Assembly: GCA_964481235.1 (NCBI GenBank)
Contig: CAYZYH010000003.1
Location: 1-64,000, forward strand
Length of the DNA stretch: 64,000 nucleotides
Direction of reading: 5' to 3'
DNA from: JAUPVL01 sp964481235
GTDB taxonomy: Bacteria > Patescibacteriota > Saccharimonadia > CAILAD01 > BJGX01
Shown here: positions 26,725-34,789 of the stretch, one piece after another
Position numbering within the stretch: the stretch's first letter is position 1
How the letters are laid out: each line of letters starts with the position of its first letter
Notes under the pieces: model-generated
Databases searched by the model: none
Seen by the model: the letters and a program-made list of their open reading frames with translations, nothing else
Told to the model about the DNA's origin: nothing
Position numbers and translations under genes: made by a program

Positions 26725-28143
26725 ATGAATACCCATATAAAGAATCAACTTACTAAACTACCAGACTCCCCGGGTGTTTATTTTTTTAACGATAAAAAAG
26801 GTAACATAATATACATTGGTAAAGCATCAATACTAAAAAGAAGAGTAAAATCTTACTTTCAAAAGAACCATAAAGATTACAAAACTCCTCTTCTAGTAAA
26901 GAATATTGCTAGTCTTAAGTGGATAGAGGCAAGCTCAGAAATAGAAGCTTTATTTCTAGAGGCCGAGTATATAAAACGCTACAAACCACTATACAATGTT
27001 GAGCTCAAAGATGATAAGAATTTTATTTACATAAAAGTTACATTGTCTGAAGATTTTCCAGCCATATCCTTAGTGCGTAGACCAAGTGACGACAAAGCTC
27101 GCTATTTTGGCCCTTTTGTAGCTGGCTTTCAAGTAAAGCAAGCTCTTAAGTACTTACGTAGAATATTCCCATACTATACACGTTCAGACAGAAATCACTC
27201 AAGCAAACTAGAGTATCAAATAGGTGTTCTGCCAGACCCAAATATCTCAAAAAAAGATTATCGTCTAAGAATACGTAGGCTACTTTTAATACTCGAGGGT
27301 AAAAGTTCTGTGCTAACCAAACAATTAGAAAGAGATATGAAGAGAGCGTCAAAAGCTAAGACCTACGAGTTAGCAGCCGAATTGAGAAACCAATATCTTG
27401 CCCTAAAAGGTCTTTCTACTAAGATTGTTTTCGGTAAAGATGAGACTTTTAATATTGAACTCGACAAGGCTTTGGAAGAGATTACTAGACTTTTAAAACT
27501 AAATAAAATACCCAATAGAATAGAGTGTTATGATATATCTAATTTCTCCGGCGGTGATGCAGTAAGTAGTATGGTGGTCTTTACAAAAGGTATACCAGAC
27601 CAAAAACAGTATCGTCATTTCAAAATGCACACACCGGGTCCTAACGACTTTGCCATGATGCAAGAAACTATACGTAGAAGGTTTTCTGAACGCAACAATA
27701 AATGGCCTAAGCCCGATCTAATAATTATAGATGGTGGAAAAGGCCAGCTAAGTTCTGTACTTAGTGTGTTGAATGAACTAAAACTAGACATTCCTACTGT
27801 AGGGCTAGCTAAAAGATATGAAACTATAATTATGTACAATACCGCATCGGCAAATAGCTTTTCTAACCTCAATTTTGAAAATAATTCTGTGGTTTTATAT
27901 TTGGTTCAGCGCATACGTGACGAAGCACATAGATTTGCGGTGAGCTACCACAAACTTTTGCGTAAAAAACGCACCCAAGTGTCTGTACTTGATAATATTG
28001 CGGGAGTAGGACCAGTAAAGCGCCAAAAACTTTTGCGCAAATTTGGTAGTGTAAGAGCAATAAGCAAACTCAGTTTAGACGAGCTGACTGAACTTGTAGA
28101 CAAAAAAACTGCAATGGCTATTTTTGAACAACTACACGAATAG
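26725..28143 (+). CDS. uvrC: excinuclease ABC subunit C, compact and lacking Fe-S cysteines
   Basis: 472 aa versus about 600 usually. Order: GIY-YIG nuclease (PGVYFFN to residue 95), UVR motif (about 200-230), RNase H-like nuclease with Asp270 in ECYDISNFSG, IIIDGGKGQ and EAHRFAVSYH, and a C-terminal HhH pair. The segment at 145-185, which in other UvrC carries four Fe-S cysteines, has none; the protein has one Cys (268). About 130 residues between the UVR motif and the RNase H-like domain are also missing. Nuclease residues remain, so both incisions are plausible. TAAAAT (26713-26718) ends 6 nt before the ATG. Confidence 0.93.
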   Translation: MNTHIKNQLTKLPDSPGVYFFNDKKGNIIYIGKASILKRRVKSYFQKNHKDYKTPLLVKNIASLKWIEASSEIEALFLEAEYIKRYKPLYNVELKDDKNFIYIKVTLSEDFPAISLVRRPSDDKARYFGPFVAGFQVKQALKYLRRIFPYYTRSDRNHSSKLEYQIGVLPDPNISKKDYRLRIRRLLLILEGKSSVLTKQLERDMKRASKAKTYELAAELRNQYLALKGLSTKIVFGKDETFNIELDKALEEITRLLKLNKIPNRIECYDISNFSGGDAVSSMVVFTKGIPDQKQYRHFKMHTPGPNDFAMMQETIRRRFSERNNKWPKPDLIIIDGGKGQLSSVLSVLNELKLDIPTVGLAKRYETIIMYNTASANSFSNLNFENNSVVLYLVQRIRDEAHRFAVSYHKLLRKKRTQVSVLDNIAGVGPVKRQKLLRKFGSVRAISKLSLDELTELVDKKTAMAIFEQLHE

Positions 28144-28197
28144 TCTACAGATGTTACATATCTATTAATTGTTGATATTTTCTGCTAAAATAAGGCA

Positions 28198-28557
28198 GTG
28201 TTAAGGAGATTCTTACTAATTTGGTTAGCTAATGCCATCGGCCTGTTTGCAGCGGCTTTTTTGTTTGCGGGGGTTGATTATGGCAATAAGCTTGTGGTGT
28301 TAATTTTGGCTAGTTTTATATTTGGGTTGGTTAACTCACTTATTAGGCCCATCATAGTGATTATTAGCTTACCGGCAATTGTACTTACACTAGGTTTATT
28401 TACCTTGGTTGTTAATGCTCTTATGCTCTATCTAACTAGTCGCCTTTATCCAGCCTTTCAAATCCGTTCAATTTGGTCGGCTATAGGCGCAGTAATAATT
28501 GTATGGTTAGTAAACTATATCTTTGAAATATATATACTTAAGGAGAAAACAGCATGA
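28198..28557 (+). CDS. phage-holin-family (YvlD-like) membrane protein
   Basis: 119 aa with four membrane helices. The pattern FGLVNSLIRPIIVIISLPAI and LGLFTLVVNALMLYLTSRL is typical of the 'mycobacterial four-helix holin' family found in many bacterial chromosomes; a lytic role is not implied. The GTG start is set by TAAAAT (28186-28191), which ends 6 nt before it, with a TG extension upstream. It overlaps secG by 4 nt. Confidence 0.8.
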   Translation: MLRRFLLIWLANAIGLFAAAFLFAGVDYGNKLVVLILASFIFGLVNSLIRPIIVIISLPAIVLTLGLFTLVVNALMLYLTSRLYPAFQIRSIWSAIGAVIIVWLVNYIFEIYILKEKTA

Positions 28558-28772
28558 AAAACATTCTTTCAATAGTAACGGTCGTTTCGAGCATACTGCT
28601 AATGGTTGCTATTTTGTTACAAAATCAAGGTAGTGGTCTAGGCTCAGCATTTGGTGGTGAAAGCAACTTCTATCGTACAAAACGAGGTGCAGAACAGGCT
28701 CTGTTTGTTGCCACAATAGCGCTAGCTATAATATTTATCGGCTGTCTCATTGGGTTATTACTCGTTCCATAA
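28554..28772 (+). CDS. secG: preprotein translocase subunit SecG
   Basis: 72 aa with two membrane helices joined by the GSGLGSAFGG loop, the hallmark of SecG. It assists SecYEG in protein export. An AAGGAGAAAA Shine-Dalgarno lies inside the end of the upstream gene, which it overlaps by 4 nt. Its TAA is part of the -10 box of the next gene. Confidence 0.9.
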   Translation: MKNILSIVTVVSSILLMVAILLQNQGSGLGSAFGGESNFYRTKRGAEQALFVATIALAIIFIGCLIGLLLVP

Positions 28773-28781
28773 AATTAACCC

Positions 28782-30524
28782 ATGGCATCTTACCTGCGTT
28801 TTCAAATAAATAGAAAAACCCGGAGAATGCGTTCAGTGTTGCATACTTGGCGGGTTTGGCTTTTTAATTATCTAGATAGACATATATATGGTGGATGGCA
28901 AAAACTTGGCGCTTCACGTTGGTTATTTGTAGCCTGGTTGCTTATTGTATTTGTAAGTGTATGGGGTTTTTGGCAGCAGTACGACTCAATAAACTCTCAT
29001 TTTTTAACCCAAGCTCCAAAGAGTGGAGGAGTATACAGCGAAGGTTTAGCCGGAACAGTGAAGGCTGTTAATCCATTATTTCCAGAAAGTTCTGCGTCTA
29101 GCGATGTTACCTCGGTAGTGTTTAGTGGTCTTACTAGAGTGGGTAGTAACAGACAAATAGAAGGTGACCTCGCCAGTAGCTGGGATATTAGCCCAGACAG
29201 GAAAAGTTATACTTTTCACTTGAGGCCAAACTTGAAATGGCAAGATGGTACTAAATTGAGCGCAGAAGACGTTGCCTTTACTATTAACAGAATACAAAAC
29301 CCCGACACTCGTAGCCCACTAGCAAGTAACTGGACAGGAGTTAAGCTAGAAGTGGTTGATGCGAATACAGTAAGATTTAGTCTTCCGAGTAGCTACTCAC
29401 CATTTTTATATAGTACTACCGTGGGTATTATCCCTAAGCATTTACTAGAAAATATTCGTCCAAGCTTATTGCGTACCAATGAATTTAACCAAAAACCGAT
29501 AGGAAGTGGGCCATACATTTTACAACAAATAGAAGATGATCAAGACCAGCTAGTACTAAGGCCCTACAAAGACTATCATTTTGGCAAACCCTATATAGAT
29601 AAGCTTAATTTCATTCAGTATGCTAGCGCCAGTGATTTTTTAAATGCCTACCAGAAAAAACAAATTAATGGGTTTACTACTACTAAGCCAGAAATAGAAA
29701 AACAAGCCTCAGAGATAGAAGATTTAAAAATTCACCACTTAAGCATGCCAGCTTACGCTGCTCTGTTTTTCAATACCAAATCTCCAGTAGTGGCGAGTGC
29801 AGGATCACGACAAGCACTTTCTTATGCTATTAATAAGCAGGCTATTGTTGATAAACAGCTTGATGGTCAGGCGGTGGTAGTGCACTATCCAATTTTGGCA
29901 GGATACTCCGGTTTTGACAGTACTGCTGCAAAGTACCAATACAACATAGACCAAGCCAAAAGCGCTTTGGCAGCTAGTTCTGGCACGCTAGGTAAAGATA
30001 GTCACATAAGAATTGTGACTCTTAAAGATTCAACTTACGAAAAAGTAGCCGAAGAAGTTAAGAAGATGTGGGCCGAAGTAGGGGTTTCTGCCGATGTAAT
30101 TGCTGTGCCCCTAGATGATTTACAACAAAATTATATTAGACCACGAAACTATGACGTATTATTGTACGGTCAAGATATAGGCTTTGACTCAGACATATAT
30201 TCGTTCTGGCACTCTTCTCAGGCTAACGACCCCGGTCAAAACCTAAGTCAGTATTCTAACGCAGAAGCCGATAAGCTTTTAGAGACTGGGCGTATTGCTA
30301 AAGATCCAGACTATAAAAACTCTAGGTATGCTACATTTTTACAATCTTGGGCAAAAGATCTTCCAGCAATAATACTGTATAGTCCCTATTTTGATTACGC
30401 CCAGAATATACAAGTACAGGGTTTGGCAGCCAATAAACTCGTTGAGCCTAGCAATAGATTTTTAGATATTCAGAAATGGTATGTACAAACCAGACAAGCT
30501 ACCAAAGCGAGTGTAGCAAAATAG
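28782..30524 (+). CDS. membrane-anchored family 5 solute-binding protein
   Basis: 580 aa. About 45 basic residues precede one membrane helix (about 46-65), followed by an extracellular SBP_bac_5 domain: GLAGTVKAVNPLF, LASSWDISPDRKSYTFHLR and GSGPYIL are typical of peptide-binding DppA/OppA. Instead of a lipobox it uses a transmembrane anchor. No permease or ATPase gene is adjacent, so its transporter, if any, is elsewhere. TAAAAT (28770-28775) overlaps the secG stop and ends 6 nt before the ATG. Confidence 0.88.
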   Translation: MASYLRFQINRKTRRMRSVLHTWRVWLFNYLDRHIYGGWQKLGASRWLFVAWLLIVFVSVWGFWQQYDSINSHFLTQAPKSGGVYSEGLAGTVKAVNPLFPESSASSDVTSVVFSGLTRVGSNRQIEGDLASSWDISPDRKSYTFHLRPNLKWQDGTKLSAEDVAFTINRIQNPDTRSPLASNWTGVKLEVVDANTVRFSLPSSYSPFLYSTTVGIIPKHLLENIRPSLLRTNEFNQKPIGSGPYILQQIEDDQDQLVLRPYKDYHFGKPYIDKLNFIQYASASDFLNAYQKKQINGFTTTKPEIEKQASEIEDLKIHHLSMPAYAALFFNTKSPVVASAGSRQALSYAINKQAIVDKQLDGQAVVVHYPILAGYSGFDSTAAKYQYNIDQAKSALAASSGTLGKDSHIRIVTLKDSTYEKVAEEVKKMWAEVGVSADVIAVPLDDLQQNYIRPRNYDVLLYGQDIGFDSDIYSFWHSSQANDPGQNLSQYSNAEADKLLETGRIAKDPDYKNSRYATFLQSWAKDLPAIILYSPYFDYAQNIQVQGLAANKLVEPSNRFLDIQKWYVQTRQATKASVAK

Positions 30525-30583
30525 TATCGGCTATAGAATAGGTAATGTACAATGTATTTATAGGTTAGTACTATCTTCTTCGA

Positions 30584-30670
30584 GCGGATGTGGTGGAATT
30601 GGTAGACACGCTAGCTTCAGGAGCTAGTGAGAGCAATCTTGTGGAGGTTCGAGTCCTCTCATCCGCACCA
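30584..30670 (+). tRNA. tRNA-Leu(CAG)
   Basis: 87 nt with encoded CCA. The acceptor GCGGATG pairs with CATCCGC, the anticodon stem CTAGC/GCTAG encloses TTCAGGA (anticodon CAG), and the long variable arm and TTCGAGT loop are normal for tRNA-Leu. Confidence 0.95.
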
Positions 30671-30677
30671 CCAATTT

Positions 30678-30698
30678 CGACCCAATGTGGTCGTTTTT
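30678..30698 (+). terminator. terminator of tRNA-Leu(CAG)
   Basis: Arms CGACC (30678-30682) and GGTCG (30689-30693) are followed by TTTTT, 8 nt after the CCA end. Confidence 0.7.
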
Positions 30699-30786
30699 AT
30701 TATTGACAAAAATCACTATAGATACTAAAGTGAGGTAGGTTTTTGTATTATAAAAATTCTGTACCTTACCAACTAGGAGATATGAA

Positions 30787-31188
30787 ATGTCTCAACCAAG
30801 CACTACTCAAAGTGGTCGAGTAGGCCTACGCATGCTAGAGGGTATACGTAGAGGTGGTATTTATCCTCTAGATGATAAGATTGCCGAGTTAGTAAAGCAC
30901 ATGCAAGATAACGATTTGCTCTTAAGGACAATTGGCACTAACGAAGAAGAGCTAGAACAAATTCGAATCGATTGGTATATAGACCGTGCCAGGTTCGAAC
31001 TAGAAGTTTTACGGCGTGGTAGCAATAACTACTACTGGTGGCATCTATCAGAATTGTGGCGTTATGTACGTGTAGCCAACTTAAGCTTGAGTGATATTGG
31101 CAGCAGCGAATGGGAGCTTAGTAGATTAAAAAGAAAAAACCGGCGATCTTTACGAAAGCAAAGTAGATTGCTAGAAAAAATCTCCTAA
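30787..31188 (+). CDS. hypothetical protein, 133 aa
   Basis: The family is not recognised. It is helical and rich in Arg, Trp and Tyr, with an acidic patch (TNEEELEQIRIDWYIDRARFE) and a very basic C-terminus. No membrane segment or cysteine is present. TTGACA (30703-30708) with a 17 nt spacer, a TAGGAGA Shine-Dalgarno and a terminator at 31194-31219 make a complete monocistronic unit. Confidence 0.65.
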   Translation: MSQPSTTQSGRVGLRMLEGIRRGGIYPLDDKIAELVKHMQDNDLLLRTIGTNEEELEQIRIDWYIDRARFELEVLRRGSNNYYWWHLSELWRYVRVANLSLSDIGSSEWELSRLKRKNRRSLRKQSRLLEKIS

Positions 31189-31193
31189 TCTTG

Positions 31194-31219
31194 CCCCAAG
31201 TAATTTACTTGGGGTTTTT
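31194..31219 (+). terminator. terminator after 133-aa gene
   Basis: 8 bp perfect arms at 31194-31201 and 31207-31214, then TTTTTA. Confidence 0.8.
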
Positions 31220-31224
31220 AATTT

Positions 31225-32094
31225 TTAGGTTTTAGGGGCAGGAGTTGTCGTGTAGAAGAAGTTGTATCCACCATCTCTATTTCTATCCCAGGTATAACTT
31301 GCACCTAGTAGACACCAGAATTGCTTGTAGCAATCTATTCCAGCTATTTGATTTTCAAAGGTTGTATCTTTGGCATGCTCTACGTTGTTACCAGTGCGTT
31401 CTAATACAGCACCTGCGGGTACACCACTTTGAGGTCTTAAACAAAATGTATTACCAACCGGCACCGCAAACGAAAATCTTCCCTCACCATCGGTTGTAAC
31501 TGTTCTATCAGCACTACAGGTGGCTATCACTACATTGGCAAGCGCTGCATTATTTAAAGTAACCCGCCCATTTATAATGACATTATAACTCTCTGAGTCT
31601 ACTCCAAAAGGTTTGGCGGGAGGTGATGGTGCAGCAGTTGTAGCCGGCACTGTACTGCCAGCATTTAGCTGATCTTCTACGGTACCAGGAATTGTCGCGC
31701 CTTTTATCCAGCACGAGTAACTTGAGCTCCACGGTGCCGTGCCACTTTTGGCAAAAGATAGGTAAAATCTCTCATCTTGAACCTCTGGTGGAGCATCGGC
31801 TGGGTCGGCATAGCCCTTATAGTTCCCCCAAGTAGCAGGACTGTATTGGTAAGCACCACGATAATTTGGATTTTTCTTATTTTGATAGAATGTACCCGAC
31901 TCACACTGTGCAATACGCGGTCGCCAATAATCTGGATTATCTCTAAAAACCGGCGCACTACCCGCAAAAGATTTATATATAACAAATACTCCAACTATCA
32001 AAAACAAACATATTAGCCCAAATGCAAGTAACTTGTTGTGGGGGATGGTGGTAAGTGATCTTCTAGAAAAGTGTTCTTTTTTGTTTTTTGCCAT
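31225..32094 (-). CDS. Rpf-like transglycosylase/lysozyme, membrane-anchored
   Basis: 289 aa. A basic N-terminus and membrane helix (about 22-42) are followed by a resuscitation-promoting-factor-like domain (50-130): IAQCESGTFY holds catalytic Glu65, and YRGAYQYSPATWGNY matches the substrate groove. C64 and C128 are placed like the conserved Rpf disulfide. A Pro/Ala/Thr linker (145-160) leads to a carboxypeptidase-regulatory-like beta domain (about 165-235). It should cleave peptidoglycan, its own or that of a host actinobacterium. Its disulfide is a natural client of the DsbA-VKOR operon here. Confidence 0.82.
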   Translation of the reverse strand: MAKNKKEHFSRRSLTTIPHNKLLAFGLICLFLIVGVFVIYKSFAGSAPVFRDNPDYWRPRIAQCESGTFYQNKKNPNYRGAYQYSPATWGNYKGYADPADAPPEVQDERFYLSFAKSGTAPWSSSYSCWIKGATIPGTVEDQLNAGSTVPATTAAPSPPAKPFGVDSESYNVIINGRVTLNNAALANVVIATCSADRTVTTDGEGRFSFAVPVGNTFCLRPQSGVPAGAVLERTGNNVEHAKDTTFENQIAGIDCYKQFWCLLGASYTWDRNRDGGYNFFYTTTPAPKT

Positions 32095-32178
32095 ACTTAT
32101 CTCATACTATACTATTTATGTTTATTATAATCAAATGTTACAATTTACATTTAGTATCAAAATTGTTATGCTAAAAGC

Positions 32179-33813
32179 ATGTCGTCCCCCATACGCGAGC
32201 TCTCAAAAATACTACACGGCGAAGTTTCAACTTCCGAAAGATCAAGATCGTTTTTCTCTACCGATGGTAGTATTTTTAAGGTTATTCCAAAATCGGTTAT
32301 TTACCCAAAAAACGATGAAGATGTAATAAATACTATCAAAGTATTAAATTGGAGCGCGCAAGAAAATAATAAGGTGTCTCTAACGGCGCGCGGTAAAGGT
32401 ACCGATCAGGGTGGAGGAGCTCTCGGTAACGGTGCTATATTGGTGTTTCCAGTACATATGAAGGGTCTGGTAGATATGACCAAAACGACCGTTACGGTAC
32501 AGCCTGGTATGATCTACTCTCATTTACAAGGAATACTACAGAGTCACTGGAGGTTTTTACCACCCTATCCCGCAAGTATAGACTTCTGTACATTAGGTGG
32601 TGCGGTCGCCAATAATGCAGCGGGTGAAAAAACTATTAAGTATGGCGCTACCCGTCATTGGGTAAAAAGTCTTAAGGTAGTTCTGAGTAATGGTGACGTT
32701 ATTGTTACTGAAAGGCTCAATAAAAAACAACTCCGTAAGAAGAAAGAGCAACCCGATTTTGAAGGACATATATATAGAGAGATAGATAGGCTGTTAATTG
32801 AAAACCACGCCTTACTACAAAAAACAAGACCCAAAGTTAGTAAGAACTCTACTGGCTATGATTTGTGGGATATTAAAGGTAAAGACGGTTCTTTTGATTT
32901 GAGCCAATTATTTGTTGGTTCACAAGGCACTCTTGGTGTAGTGACAGAAATCACCTTTTATACCGCACCTTTTAATCCTCAAACAACTCTGTTGGTTGGT
33001 TATTTTGATGATCTAGAAAAAGCCGAAGAAGCAGTAAGAAAAATACTACCTCTTAAGCCCAGCGCAGCCGAAATGGTAGATATTCATACCCTAGAGTTTA
33101 TGCGTGATCACAAACCCGAAATGCTACATGGTCTAGATATGAACAACCTACCCAAATTGATAGTACTTATTGAATTTGACGACATTAAGCCACGTGATCG
33201 TAATAAAAAAAGTAAGCTTTGCTGGAAAATTCTTAATAAACATTCATTAATGACTAGAAAATCGGAAAAACCTGCTGAGCAAGACAAGCTTTGGCGCATT
33301 AGAAGAGGCGCTGCTGCTGTAATATGGACACACCCAGGCTCTAAAAAAGCACTACCTATTATAGAAGACGGTATAGTACCAATTGAGAAAATGTCACAGT
33401 ATTTACAGGGCGCATACGCATTGTTTAAAAAGTACAATATAAAAATTGCAACATGGGGACATGCTGGTAACGCCAACATGCATATGCAGCCTTTTTTAGA
33501 TCTTGCCAATATGCGCGATAGAGCGAAAATTTTCAACCTAACTGATGATTATTATAAAATGGTTATAAAACTGGGCGGTAGCACCAGCGCCGAGCACAAC
33601 GACGGTATAATGCGTGGACCCTACCTAAAAGATTTATTTGGTGCTAAAGTCTATAACCTTTTTAAAGAAGTCAAAGACATTTTTGATCCACTCAACTTTT
33701 TAAATCCAGATGTAAAAATAAATGTTACCAAACAAGACGCCATGATAAAAATGCGTAAAGAGTACTCAATGCGACAACTCTACGAACATTTACCATCAAC
33801 TTATAATCATTAA
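32179..33813 (+). CDS. FAD-linked oxidase (GlcD/D-lactate dehydrogenase-like)
   Basis: 544 aa. The N-terminal FAD-binding PCMH domain includes LTARGKGTDQGGGA, CTLGGAVANNAAGEKTIKYG and VGSQGTLGVVTEI. The C-terminal oxidase domain ends with SAEHNDGIMRGPYL and DPLNFLNPDVKI. The family oxidises D-2-hydroxyacids such as D-lactate or glycolate; the substrate is not certain. No Fe-S partner subunit is adjacent. TATGCT (32167-32172) ends 6 nt before the ATG, so the mRNA is predicted leaderless. Confidence 0.88.
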   Translation: MSSPIRELSKILHGEVSTSERSRSFFSTDGSIFKVIPKSVIYPKNDEDVINTIKVLNWSAQENNKVSLTARGKGTDQGGGALGNGAILVFPVHMKGLVDMTKTTVTVQPGMIYSHLQGILQSHWRFLPPYPASIDFCTLGGAVANNAAGEKTIKYGATRHWVKSLKVVLSNGDVIVTERLNKKQLRKKKEQPDFEGHIYREIDRLLIENHALLQKTRPKVSKNSTGYDLWDIKGKDGSFDLSQLFVGSQGTLGVVTEITFYTAPFNPQTTLLVGYFDDLEKAEEAVRKILPLKPSAAEMVDIHTLEFMRDHKPEMLHGLDMNNLPKLIVLIEFDDIKPRDRNKKSKLCWKILNKHSLMTRKSEKPAEQDKLWRIRRGAAAVIWTHPGSKKALPIIEDGIVPIEKMSQYLQGAYALFKKYNIKIATWGHAGNANMHMQPFLDLANMRDRAKIFNLTDDYYKMVIKLGGSTSAEHNDGIMRGPYLKDLFGAKVYNLFKEVKDIFDPLNFLNPDVKINVTKQDAMIKMRKEYSMRQLYEHLPSTYNH

Positions 33814-33817
33814 ATAG

Positions 33818-34141
33818 ATGTTTATGAAATATATAAAAACAATATATAAAATACTAGTAGCAGTGTTGCTTGTTTGGTTTGGCGGCTTGGCCGTGCTGGG
33901 CTACAGTCTGGGTTTATTGGGCCTTGGTATCTTACTAATCATATGCGGTGGTTGGTGGCTTATTACGGCACCAGTGATATGGAGTGACTACCTAAAATAT
34001 TACAAAAGATTGCCCAAGAAAAAGCGCACTCTTTGGAATGAGCCCAAAAAAGCATACTATAATTTGAGTGTATATATATTTATACCTGCGAGCATTGCTA
34101 TGGGAGTATTATTTATATACCTTGCTTGGTTGCAAAAGTGA
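33818..34141 (+). CDS. small membrane protein, 107 aa
   Basis: Three predicted membrane helices (about 8-28, 30-52 and 82-104) are separated by a basic, Tyr/Lys-rich loop (YLKYYKRLPKKKRTLW). The family is not recognised. It starts 4 nt after the oxidase stop and may share its transcript, although TATAAT (33802-33807) also lies just upstream. The ATG at 33824 is an alternative start. Confidence 0.6.
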   Translation: MFMKYIKTIYKILVAVLLVWFGGLAVLGYSLGLLGLGILLIICGGWWLITAPVIWSDYLKYYKRLPKKKRTLWNEPKKAYYNLSVYIFIPASIAMGVLFIYLAWLQK

Positions 34142-34157
34142 TAAAATAGGTTATACT
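34130..34157 (+). promoter_or_regulatory. promoter of the tRNA-Leu-like RNA
   Basis: TTGCAA (34130-34135), 16 nt and TATACT (34152-34157) predict a start near 34164, upstream of the tRNA-like segment. Confidence 0.45.
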
Positions 34158-34163
34158 AAACAC

Positions 34164-34254
34164 TATTGTTTTGACCTATATGCGGACTTGGTGGAACTGG
34201 TAGACATGCAAGCTGTTGAGCGGTAGCGAGCCAATAACAATAGGCTTGTTTTTT
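34164..34254 (+). ncRNA. tRNA-Leu 5'-half-like RNA with its own terminator
   Basis: Positions 34181-34214 match the first 34 nt of the tRNA-Leu(GAG) unit downstream with two differences, covering the acceptor 5' strand, D-arm and start of the anticodon stem. The sequence then diverges, has no T-arm or acceptor 3' strand and ends in a small hairpin (34228-34232 with 34243-34247) plus TTTTTT. CTATTGTT (34163-34170) can pair with AACAATAG (34236-34243), enclosing the tRNA-like part. It is either a degenerate tRNA copy or a tRNA-mimicking small RNA or attenuator. Confidence 0.45.
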
Positions 34255-34295
34255 AAAGCCCCTTCATCTAAAAAATAGATTATAATAATATACAT

Positions 34296-34382
34296 GCGGA
34301 CGTGGTGGAACTGGTAGACACGCAAGCTTGAGGGGCTTGTGGCCGAAAGGCTGTGGAGGTTCGAGTCCTCTCGTCCGCACCA
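34296..34382 (+). tRNA. tRNA-Leu(GAG)
   Basis: 87 nt with encoded CCA. The anticodon stem CAAGC/GCTTG encloses TTGAGGG (anticodon GAG). The acceptor, long variable arm and TTCGAGT loop are canonical. TATAAT (34281-34286) lies 9 nt before the 5' end, so it has its own promoter and almost no 5' trailer. Confidence 0.95.
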
Positions 34383-34387
34383 TATTT

Positions 34388-34789
34388 ATGGATATTTTTA
34401 GTGAGATAAAAAAGCTACATCTTAACCCAAACGAATTTATTGTTGTAGGTGGTGGTATTTTGTGTGCACTAGGCATAAGAGACACAAACGACATAGATCT
34501 GATTGTTGACAAGAAAATTTACAATAAATTTAGAGAACAGGGTGACTGGATAGAGAAGAAATGGCCGAAGGGCCAACCAACCCTTAGTAAGGGTATTTAT
34601 GATGTTGGTATAGATTGGAGTGATGATCAAAAAGTCTATACTTTTAATGGATTGCGAAATAACTCAGTTATTATTCAAGGTATAAGCTTTGTATCTTTAG
34701 AGACACTAAAAGAATGGAAGCTTAACAAAGGCAGAGAAAAAGATAAAAGAGATGTTGAGCTTATTAATAAGTTCATTGATGATTTATAG
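34388..34789 (+). CDS. minimal nucleotidyltransferase-fold protein
   Basis: 133 aa from the ATG at 34388; a longer frame would run through the tRNA. VVGGGILCALGIRDTNDIDL contains the Gly-rich turn and the DID metal dyad of nucleotidyltransferases, and a C-terminal KGREKDKRDVELI matches related proteins. The substrate is unknown; nucleotidyl transfer to a small molecule or to RNA/protein are options. It starts 5 nt after the tRNA-Leu CCA with no Shine-Dalgarno, so tRNA 3' processing would leave a near-leaderless mRNA. Its end overlaps the convergent folD by 17 nt. Confidence 0.75.
   Translation: MDIFSEIKKLHLNPNEFIVVGGGILCALGIRDTNDIDLIVDKKIYNKFREQGDWIEKKWPKGQPTLSKGIYDVGIDWSDDQKVYTFNGLRNNSVIIQGISFVSLETLKEWKLNKGREKDKRDVELINKFIDDL

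Noticed and set aside
34328..34387. Extended N-terminus of the nucleotidyltransferase
   Set aside because: It would be translated through tRNA-Leu(GAG); ATG 34388 starts the conserved part.
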